Assembly (NCBI GenBank): GCA_001600415.1
Contig: BCJX01000013.1
Location: 446,753-510,752 of the forward strand
DNA from: Pascua guehoae
Lineage: Eukaryota; Basidiomycota; Tremellomycetes; Trichosporonales; Trichosporonaceae
Length of the DNA: 64,000 bases
Direction of reading: 5' to 3'
The notes under the pieces were generated by a model. That model was not told the origin of the DNA and ran no database searches. It worked only from the letters and a program-made list of their open reading frames with translations. Made by a program: the position numbers and the translations under genes. Below are positions 56,071 to 64,000 of the stretch, in pieces; positions within the stretch are counted from its first letter, which is position 1, and every line of letters begins with the position of its first letter.

Positions 56071-58719
56071 TTAGGCACAGCACCCAAACCTGCCCTTGCG
56101 CTTGCCCGCGGCGGCGTCCTTTGCCGGGTCGGTGAGCATGACGCTATTCTTGCGGCGGAGGATGCGGTCGCGCTCAATCTTGTCCTTGCGATCAACCAGC
56201 GCCGACGCGATGGCACGGCACATGGCCTCGACACCTGACATGTTAGTGACAAACAAAATTTTGTGAGGCTCGAGATACTCACCATCACCCGTGAGCGAGC
56301 TGACCTCGCCAATACGGACGCCTTCAACCTCGACATTCCATCCGAGCGCCTCGTCATCTTCAATCATCTCGACGGCGCCGAGGTCACCATAGAAGCGCGC
56401 GTCGTGGCTGAGACTGCTGCCCCTCGAGCGACCGCGAGTGAGGGCCGCAGAGCCGCCCTGGCCCTGGCTGCTCTGGCTGCCGCGGACGACGGCGCCAAAC
56501 TCTTCGAGCGCGTCGGCGGCGCTGGGACCCTCGCCGCGACCCCATCCACGCCCCGACGACCAGTCCTCGCTCCGCTGCTTGGCGAGGGAAAGGTCGAGAG
56601 GCGAGCTTTCGGTGCGGGTGCGTCCTGGCGAGAGCGAGATGCGGTGCGATGTGGGCGACCGGGGCGAGACGTCGTTTGCCTCTGCGAGGTGTGTGAGGTT
56701 GCTGAGCGCATCGCTCACAAGGCTCGGCGGGCGGGACAGGCCTAATGCGCCAGAAATGGAAAATCGCGCGCTGTGCCGCCTGTTTTGCTGCGAATTGGCC
56801 GTCGACGCGGTAATGGTCTCTGTCGTCGTTCCCGAAGTGGGTGCTCCAGGAGGCGCGGGCGCGTGGAACGAGACGCGATGGGAGCGGCGCGACGACGGGC
56901 CAGTGGTGCGCTCTATGGGCGATGTGGCGGTCGACGCGGTCGAGCTCGAGGTCGCTGCACTGGAGGGTACACTGGGCGAGGTAATGCTGACGGGAAAGTG
57001 AACGGTGGGCGAAGGCGAAGGCGCGACGAGGCTTGGCGCATTGAGCGACGCAGATGTTGGCGTATCGTAATCAACATAGTCGGCGACGCCAGCCATGAGT
57101 GATGCGAGGCCGTGCATCGAGTGCGGCCGTGAGCGCACCGGCGAGGGACCACCGGGTGTTGTTTCTGTCCGCGCGCGGGTCGACGTGCTGCGAAAGAGGT
57201 TGCGCGGCTGTGGCGAGAGCATGACTTGAGGCTCAGGTTCGGGTTGAGGCGGCGGTGGTTTCAGCCACGAGCGGATTGTCCGACGGGCCTCTGCAAACCT
57301 GGAATGGGTGTTAGCACCAAACTTTAGGGAGACCAATTGCGCTCGGACCACGTACGTGACCGCCCGTTGGCGCTGGAGATCAGTCTTTGCTCCCACGACG
57401 TAGATGAGCATATCCTTTGATGCCTGGCGGTTGAGTTCTTCGAGCCACGAGCGCACGTCGAGGAAACTCTTTCGGTCGGACATGTCGTACACAAGCAGAC
57501 AGACGTGAGCTCCACGGTAATAGATTGGCGCCATGGAGCGGAAGCGCTCCTGGCCTGCCGTATCCCAGATCTGCAGCTTGACCGGCACGCCGTTGTGCAC
57601 GAGCTTGCGCTTGTACACCGAGGCGTCAGGGACCGTCGCCGAGGGTGAGATGGCGCTAAACGATCCGGTTGTCAGGCGGAGGATGAGCGATGTCTTGCCC
57701 ACACCCTGTGATCCTAGCAGCACCACCTTGGCCTCGAGACCGCCTGGTCCTCCAAGGTCGAGGTCGGCTGCGTCAAAGTTGACAGACGACGAAGGAAGGA
57801 CGACGCGCGGGGGTGTGGACGCCTCTGGAGAAAAGACACGCATCCGCGTGGCGTTGGGGTACTCTGTAGCCAGTGTGGGGTAGCGCTGGAGATTGGTGCC
57901 CATCGAGTGTAAGCGCTGGCGCGAGTCGGCACTGCGGCTCTCGACCATGCGGACCGACGACGGACCTGGGCCAGCGTGTGGTGGTGCGGCGAGCATCGAC
58001 TGTCTCCGTGAAGCCTTGATTCTCCGTTCGCGTTCACGGTCGCGGTCGTGCCTCCAGTCGCGCTCGCCGCGGTCGTCGCTGCTGCGCTCGTAAGACTTTC
58101 CACGGGTGGTTGATCCGCGGAGATTGGGCTGGGTTTCGGAGCGCGACATGCCGCGCTTGGGTGGCGAACGAGTACCTTCGAGGGGTACGCGTGTTCGGGG
58201 AGATATGGATACATTGGTGTCGGCAGGTGGTGGTGGCGGTGCGCGGACAGGGCTTGGCGAACGGCCCAAGTGTGTATGCGGGCTTGAAGGGGACGGTTCT
58301 AATGAGACGGGGTCGAGAGAGTGTGGTGGGCTGTTGGGCAGCTCAGACGGTGGGGCGAGTGCGACCATTTGGACGGGAAAGAGCACCTTGTTGTTGGGTG
58401 GTGAAGGATCAGGTGTTGGGGGCAGTGAAGACTTGACAACGGGCACTTGGTCGGGAGCACTCCGTGCCACTGGTGATGATGCTGCTGCTGCCTGTTGCCG
58501 CTTGGGTGATGGTGGTGGAATGGCCGCGACGGGGGCAAAGGGCGTGGTCGTCTGGAAGACGGGGAAGGCCGCTGCGGGTGGCGCGCGAGGCGTCGACGAG
58601 GACGACGGAGACGCCGATACGGCGGCGGCCGCAGCAGCAGCGACGGCAGCAGCCGACGTGTTGGTGGCAAAGTCGGGATCGTAAGTGGGCGGCACCACGG
58701 GAGCTGTAACGACCATCAT
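56071..58719 (-). CDS. Giant Rab-like GTPase with long N-terminal region and internal insertion, 847 aa
   Basis: Model: exons 58719-57356, 57298-56283, 56234-56071. Residues 1 to about 330 are Pro/Ser/Ala-rich and disordered, with a polyalanine run and a basic RDRERERRIKASRR patch. The GTPase domain then begins: KVVLLGSQGVGKTSL (G1), SATVPDASVYKRKL (switch I, without the usual Gly), [13 protein letters not shown] (G3), IYYRGAHVCLLVYDMSDRKSF, and VGAKTDL where NKxD is expected. After FAEARRTIRSWL comes a low-complexity Ser/Thr/Pro insertion of about 300 residues. The fold then resumes with WNVEVEGVRIGEVSSLTGDGVEAM (G5) and the last helix. The protein ends FGCCA, so two adjacent Cys are available for prenylation. 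The core is most like Rab5/Rab21-type GTPases of early endosomes; this is from memory. Confidence 0.85.
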   Translation of the reverse strand: MMVVTAPVVPPTYDPDFATNTSAAAVAAAAAAAVSASPSSSSTPRAPPAAAFPVFQTTTPFAPVAAIPPPSPKRQQAAAASSPVARSAPDQVPVVKSSLPPTPDPSPPNNKVLFPVQMVALAPPSELPNSPPHSLDPVSLEPSPSSPHTHLGRSPSPVRAPPPPPADTNVSISPRTRVPLEGTRSPPKRGMSRSETQPNLRGSTTRGKSYERSSDDRGERDWRHDRDRERERRIKASRRQSMLAAPPHAGPGPSSVRMVESRSADSRQRLHSMGTNLQRYPTLATEYPNATRMRVFSPEASTPPRVVLPSSSVNFDAADLDLGGPGGLEAKVVLLGSQGVGKTSLILRLTTGSFSAISPSATVPDASVYKRKLVHNGVPVKLQIWDTAGQERFRSMAPIYYRGAHVCLLVYDMSDRKSFLDVRSWLEELNRQASKDMLIYVVGAKTDLQRQRAVTYVVRAQLVSLKFGANTHSRFAEARRTIRSWLKPPPPQPEPEPQVMLSPQPRNLFRSTSTRARTETTPGGPSPVRSRPHSMHGLASLMAGVADYVDYDTPTSASLNAPSLVAPSPSPTVHFPVSITSPSVPSSAATSSSTASTATSPIERTTGPSSRRSHRVSFHAPAPPGAPTSGTTTETITASTANSQQNRRHSARFSISGALGLSRPPSLVSDALSNLTHLAEANDVSPRSPTSHRISLSPGRTRTESSPLDLSLAKQRSEDWSSGRGWGRGEGPSAADALEEFGAVVRGSQSSQGQGGSAALTRGRSRGSSLSHDARFYGDLGAVEMIEDDEALGWNVEVEGVRIGEVSSLTGDGEYLEPHKILFVTNMSGVEAMCRAIASALVDRKDKIERDRILRRKNSVMLTDPAKDAAAGKRKGRFGCCA

Positions 58720-61700
58720 GGCGCCAAGCAGTGTTTAGGGGGGGCGAGCGGCTGCTTGGTGGCAAGTGGTGAGCCGATGTCAGCGATAAGAGCAGTGCCG
58801 AGAGTGTGTGCGATGCAGAGTGGTGTGAGGTGTGAGACGGGAGAACAATTGAAAAACGTAGGTTGTGCCAGTGTCGTCGTCCCCCGTGTGGTGATGATTT
58901 TCAGCCCAAAAGGCGGTCCGAGCGTGTTGGTGGATTGGGTGGGTTGGTCGCGCTGTTCGCGTCGCGTTCAGAGGGCGTCAAGGGCCCGAGCGCAAGGACA
59001 GCTGGCAACAACGTTTCAGCTTGAGCCCGGCAGACCGTCGCGCAGAGCGCGCGGGGCGGTTATGCGGGAGTGAGCGGCCGGTGGGGGCAGCACGCAGGTG
59101 GGATACAGACGCCAGCGGGGGGCGCTGGGAGCAAGAGGGTGGGGTGCGACGCGGCCTCGATGGGCGGCGGTGTGGGCGGCCTGTTGCTGAAGAGGCGACA
59201 GCGCGACGAGGTAGATTGGTGCGTGCGCGCGTGCGTGCGTGCGACGTGCGACGTATGAACGTGCGCGCGTGGTCGTCAAATGCAAGGAGTACGCGAGTGC
59301 GAGATTCGAGTTTGTGGGTGGTGGAGAGTTGCAAGTGACCAGACGAGTCGACTCTGGGGAAATCTGGACGACGAGGCGACGACGAGGAATGAGCAAAGTT
59401 GAGACGGCCGCAAGCGGATGTCCCCGATGCGATGCGATGCGACACGATACCTGGGGGCGTGGGGCGTGCAGTGCGATGCGGGGCAAGCAAGGGGAAACGT
59501 TGGTCAACAAATCAACAGTGTCGATAACACTGGGCAAGCTGGGGAGCAGCTTGTGAGCTGGTGTTTAGCTTGCTCGCTGGCGTCGGACGATGGCAGCCAG
59601 GTCGGTCAGAGGGGATGCGGGGACGGCGGCGGTGGTCTCTAGGCGGCCCGCGTGTGCAAATGGTCCGAGTGTCGGCTGTCGGAAACGAAGCAGCGAAACA
59701 GCGAAACGGCGCGACGCCTGAACGGCAACCTGCCCGTAGTGGTGAGCAGAGAGGGTTTGGGAGGGGGAGGCGGCGTCGCAAGTGGTTCGGCGATGTAGGA
59801 TCACGGCGCAGGCTCTGCCGGCGGCGTCCAGGAAAATGCGAGGGCCGTGCGCTGTTTCTGTCAGTGGTACGGCGTGGCGGCGCGACGGCGAAAACACAAT
59901 GGACAAAAGGCAAAGAGGGGTGGGCCGAACGAGGCGGCAGGGAGCAGGGATGACGGACAGTTGAGATGCACTGCAGGATGGGCAGCGGCGCAACGGCGTC
60001 CCTGTTGACCAGCGACGGCCCTTTGACGCCACCTTTGGTGCCCGGCAAGCTGCCACTCGCTCACTGGCCAGTGGTTGCCACCGCGAGGAGGCACGAGGAG
60101 GCACTGGTTGGCCCACCGTCGTGTCTCGTGCCTGTTCCAGCACTAGTGTTGACGGATGCGGGGCTCGGTGGGGGTCGGGAGGGGACGGGGAGCGGTGCGA
60201 GGCAAGAGAAAATGAAAATGCAACGAACAAGGACTGGGAGGTGGTGGTGATGGCGACGGTGAGGAAGGGGGGGGAAAGGACAGTGGGGAGTGGACGTGAG
60301 CGGTGATGTGAACGATGGTGGTGGGGAATCGATGCAAGTGATGGCTGGCTGGCTGGCTGCGAAGCCAAGTGCTAGCCCCGGAAAGGAAGGTGGGCTCTAC
60401 TCACCACGAGCGATGCTAAAGCACCAGTCCAAGTAGCCAAAGCAGACGTGTTGGCTAGAGGATGTTGGGCGACGACAAACGTGCACGACACGGTCCGGTG
60501 GGTTGTCAATGTGCGTGCGTAGGGAAGGGACGTGTTGCAGCAATGTGACACGCAGAGGAAAGGGAGAGCGCGGGGGGAAGGTGGGTGTGCCTTTGGGAAT
60601 GGCGTCGTGCCGCAATGGTTGGATACGGCGGCGGCCGATTTGTTTGGCTTTAGCGTCCACGGCCGAGGAATGCAGTGTTATGCAGTGAACGGCTACGCAG
60701 TTGTCCGCTATTCAGTTGACGCAGACAACGAGGCATGCAGTGGAGCAATGGCGTTGGCTCGTTGGCAATGCAATGCAATGCGATTGCGATGGAAGAAGTG
60801 ACTGCCGAGGCGTCCGTGTGGCCGTGTGTTGCGGAGGGTAGGGGGAAGGGGGGAGGGGGGACCAGTGCCTGTGATTCTAGTGCTATGCCACGTTCCGATG
60901 CAATGCTGGGTGCTGGGTGGTGTGTATGCGATGCGATGCGCAATGCAAAATGTGCGATGCGATGGATTTGGGCAGGGACACGAGACAATGGCGCCCAAAG
61001 GATGCAATAATGCAACGTTGGTAGCAGCCAGGAGCGACGTTGCAGACCAGAGATTTGCCTAGCTGCGGTGGCGTTTGGTTGAGGGGTCAGGTGAGACGGG
61101 TAGGTGACGTCTAGTAACGGTCGGTGCTTGTTCCAGCAGACCGCACGGGGAATGGGAAATGCAAGTGGAGATGGACGAGGGGTGGCGACTCTGTGGTGGG
61201 TGCGTGTAGAATAATGCAGATGCAGATCGCGGATCACTCGTGCCGAGAGATGCAGTGTGCGTAGCGTGTGTCGCAGCGTCGCAGCGTAGCGTGTAGTATG
61301 CAACGTGCGATGACAACGTGCGCAGCTTGCTTGTTGGGAGGGGGTTGGCGATCGGTGAAGAGTGAGGCCCTGCGTACGGCCGTTTCGTTGGGAAGAAGGG
61401 GGGGGGGAGGATGGTGGATGGAGGAGGGTGGCGGATGTGGCGGTGATGAGGAGATGCAAGATGGTAGCGACAACAGCAGTGATGAGCGCCAGGGGCTGGT
61501 AATTGATCCAAGATCCGAAGCACCAAAAGGTGTTGGTAGTTTTTAGTTTTGTTTGCCTTTTTTCCCCCGAGTGCTTGCTTGCTTGGTTTGGATGCTTGCG
61601 GCACTGGCGGGGGTTTTGCGCGTGTCGCGGTAGGCACCAAAGGAAGGAACGCATTCCGCCCACAGTCGAAAAGACTCTTTCGACCACAGAGAGGTCAGGG

Positions 61701-62954
61701 CCACTCAGACAAAGACGACCCACCTGCACTAAGTGCCTGTACGTACACCATCCGAGGTGGAGGCGGGAAGCGTACAAGACCAGCACGACCCAGCAGCAGT
61801 CTTGTTGCCAAAATCCGACGGGTCGGAGTCTTCGGGGATGCGGGGTTGATGCGGGGCAGGCACATTGTTCGCAGCTGAGCAGCCTGCGGCCTACAGTACG
61901 CTGTTTGGTTGATACAAACGCGAGGCACATCACCTAGGTACAGTACAAGTAGTACGTACAGCAGGCATGTACAGGGTATGCAGGGGCGACAGTTTGCCCG
62001 CTAGGCCGCTAGGCCGCTAGGTCACTAGGCTGCTACATGGGCTGGTTTGCAGATTCCGCTGGACGCGCCTGACCTTGCGCCAGATTCAGATGTGCTGGGC
62101 GCCAATTTCTCCTTTGGCCTTGACGCCACGGCACGACACGGCACATCACATCACATTGCATTGCATTGCATTGCATCGCATCGCGCATTGCACGGCGCAC
62201 GGTGAGGCGCCAAGCATGCCCATCCTGCGCCTCGGGTCCAGTGCCTTGTTTGTTCAACAATCCGACTTGGGTTGAGTGGCGTGTCGTAATCGGGAATTCA
62301 GGGAAACCACCAAACAGCAAGCAATAGCTCACAAAAAGGCTACAGTAGTATGTACACGACTGCATGACTCCCCCACCCACAATGCCTTGTCTGCCTTTGT
62401 CCTCTGGCGGCTCCCTTGCTCCCTCGCTTCCCACATTCGCCTCTGTGTCCTTTCCCTATCCTCCCTACAAACTGTCCATCCCTCAGGTACTCGCTACCCA
62501 GCTGTTTTCCCCTTGGCCCTTGGCCCCTTCCCTTCCCCTTGGCATGTTCTTGACTGTTTCACTCCTCTGCTCACATGCTCATACCCCGCAATGTGCTCAT
62601 CTCGTCGTTCCATGCCGCACATCCCATGCATCCGCGTGCCCTTTGTACCCGGCGGCGCCCGCCACTAGACCACCGTCATGATTGATTCAACATTGCCTCA
62701 ACAGGGCCATCATCACATCACATACGACACGCTCGACACCTGCAGCTGCGCAACAGCCTACAGTACATCGTCACTGCTACGGCAAATCATTATCCAAGTC
62801 AATCGGTTTCGGCTACAGGCGGCGCCATCTAACAGCTGTATCACCAGCGTCATCCACGACACTCTCTTCCTTCCTCGGCACCCTTCTCGAACCCCGCACT
62901 CTTCCCCAACTCCCTCCCCTCACCTCCACCCCCTAGCGTCACACAGCCTCAAAC
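58720..62954. other. Long intergenic region
   Basis: About 4.2 kb with no convincing gene on either strand. The longest frames (minus 59565-60368 and 60650-61933) are low-complexity with no domain. It contains GCATT-type repeats at 62148-62190 and G-rich tracts. It could hold non-coding RNAs or the long leader of the giant Rab gene; nothing specific was recognised. Confidence 0.4.
62148..62190. repeat. (GCATT)n / (GCATC)n microsatellite
   Basis: About seven tandem CATTG or CATCG pentamers. A related ATGCG-rich patch lies near 60925-60965. Confidence 0.85.
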
Positions 62955-64000
62955 TCAATCACTTTCCACAGACTGAACACTTCGCCGGCGTTTGGACGCT
63001 GATGCTTTGGCCCTGCTTTTGCGCGTGACAGCCCGATTGGCCTTTGCCTAGCGCCCCTAGTCAGCCCCTATCGTTTCCATAAACCACGCAGTCGCCACCT
63101 ACCTTGGCACCTCGGCGGCCGCCACGACCCATGACTGGGACACCGTCCCCATCCCCGTCGTCCCCGCTCTCCTCTTCAATATCCTCCATGTCCACATCCC
63201 CATCCTCGTCCTCGTCGTCGCTCGAGCTCTCATCGTCGTTCTCGTCGTCATCATCGTCCGTCTGCAGGGATGCACGGCGCTTCTTGCGCGGCGCTCGTGG
63301 ACCTGTCGCTCGCGTACGCTTGCGCTCAGAACGCTCAGCACGGGGCCGCTATTTCCGTCAGGACACGCTAAATTACCCCCACGTGATCAGTCACTTACAC
63401 TAGAACGCACAGTCAGACCTCCGACCGCCACAGTCTTCTTGCCCAGGTTTTTCGCCCACGAGGCAACAGATTCGTTCAGGTACGTCTTTCCTGAGATTTG
63501 CTGGGCAATCGATGCCGTCGGCAGGTTGTTGAAAATGTCACGCGGTAGCCTAAACTTGCCAGGGTACAGCGATAGCGGCCACTGCATGTGCTGCGCACGG
63601 TTGCGAATGATAATCTGAGCAAGCTCGCTAAGCTTGTACAGGTTCTGCAACAGGGTCAGCAAGCGATCAAGCGATCGCCCTCAGGCACCACCAGCTCGCT
63701 GGTGTCTCATTGGTGTGTACTCACAAGTGTTGGTGACGACATGGCCTCATCGCCATTGTCGTCATCTTGATCAGCTGCGGCCTCGCTGCGCTTAGAATAG
63801 TTGAGCAAAAGCCGCAGCTTGGCGTCGTCCATAATTTCGCCCACAACGCACACCGTCTTGAGCTTGGTAGCAATGTTGAATAGGAGCGCAATGTTCTCGC
63901 GCTGCGCCACACTCTCAATGAATAGCTGGATGAACCGCGAAATCTCCTTGAGCTCGCTCTCGCTCGTCCAGTCGAGGTCGGGGTGCTCGGTCAAGACGTG
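62955..64000 (-). CDS. PDS5: Sister-chromatid cohesion factor Pds5, C-terminal 286 aa (partial)
   Basis: Cut by the right edge of the window; the 5' part lies beyond it. Exons seen: 64000-63725, 63644-63399, 63348-63103, 63047-62955. The block NLYKLSELAQIIIRNRAQHMQWPLSLYPGKFRLPRDIF matches the conserved end of the Pds5 HEAT-repeat region (LSELAQ.II...PGK..LP.DIF). The preceding exon gives ISRFIQLFIESVAQRENIALLF, also in register with Pds5. The tail is charged: RKKRRASLQTDDDDDEND, then an acidic SSSDDEDEDGDVDMEDIEEE, then a GRGGRRGAK basic end. Pds5 binds cohesin on chromosomes and controls its loading, release and acetylation. Skipping the last intron would end the protein 14 codons after AK; the spliced form adds a Lys/Arg-rich tail (AKANRAVTRKSRAKASASKR), which I prefer. 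Confidence 0.88.

Noticed and set aside
59565..60368. 267-codon minus-strand frame
   Set aside because: Ser/Pro/Arg-rich translation of GC-rich DNA with no domain; neighbouring frames are equally open.
60650..61933. 427-codon minus-strand frame
   Set aside because: Low complexity, His/Pro/Thr-rich, no domain, no conserved splice structure.

Overview
This window looks like nuclear DNA of a GC-rich basidiomycete yeast, most likely a tremellomycete (Trichosporonales/Cryptococcus relatives). Nearly every gene is split by short introns with GTGAGT, GTACGT or GTGCGT donors, CTGAC or CTAAC branch sites and CAG acceptors. The readable proteins are typical fungal ones: an Ole1-type desaturase fused to cytochrome b5, a LYC1-like acetyltransferase, a Pds5 tail, Rab GTPases and an F-box protein. 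The class assignment is an inference from gene style. All gene models were spliced by eye from the sequence; exon lists are in the entries, and every model given keeps one open frame across its junctions.

Layout. 1-4.4 kb: no confident gene, one Cys-rich candidate. 4.4-4.9 kb: two tandem tRNA-Leu(AAG) genes. 5.4-7.3 kb (-): P-loop kinase with an RGG/GYG-rich tail. 8.5-9.9 kb (+): single-pass membrane protein with a Ser/Thr/Pro-rich ectodomain. 10.5-12.5 kb (+): Rab4-type GTPase with two very long introns. 13.0 kb (-): third tRNA-Leu(AAG). 13.5-14.5 kb (+): GNAT acetyltransferase. 16.2-18.2 and 20.2-21.6 kb (+): two diverged paralogues of an unrecognised family, separated by a GA microsatellite and an assembly gap. 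24.6-26.6 kb (-) and 28.4-31.0 kb (+): divergent acyl-CoA dehydrogenase and transketolase-like genes. 31.5-32.5 kb (+): acidic repeat protein. 35.1-36.9 kb (+): OLE1. 38.8-39.7 kb (+): intronless secreted glycoside-hydrolase-like protein whose 3' end is tandemly duplicated to 40.7 kb. 41.7-42.9 kb (+): LYC1-like. 43.3 and 44.0 kb (-): duplicated tRNA-Gly(GCC) cassette. 44.6-45.9 kb (-): unknown Ser/Pro-rich protein. 46.9-49.4 kb: degenerate composite repeats. 49.9-51.4 kb (+): secreted aspartic-protease-like protein with an altered second active-site motif. 51.6-53.9 kb (-): F-box protein whose introns carry three tandem arrays. 56.1-58.7 kb (-): giant Rab-like GTPase. 63.0-64.0 kb (-): 3' end of PDS5, cut by the window edge.

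The genes do not form one pathway. Themes are membrane traffic (two Rabs), lipid metabolism (desaturase, acyl-CoA dehydrogenase), acetyltransfer (two GNATs) and secreted or surface proteins. Gene density is low for such a genome, and the long intergenic stretches carry many simple repeats and segmental duplications.
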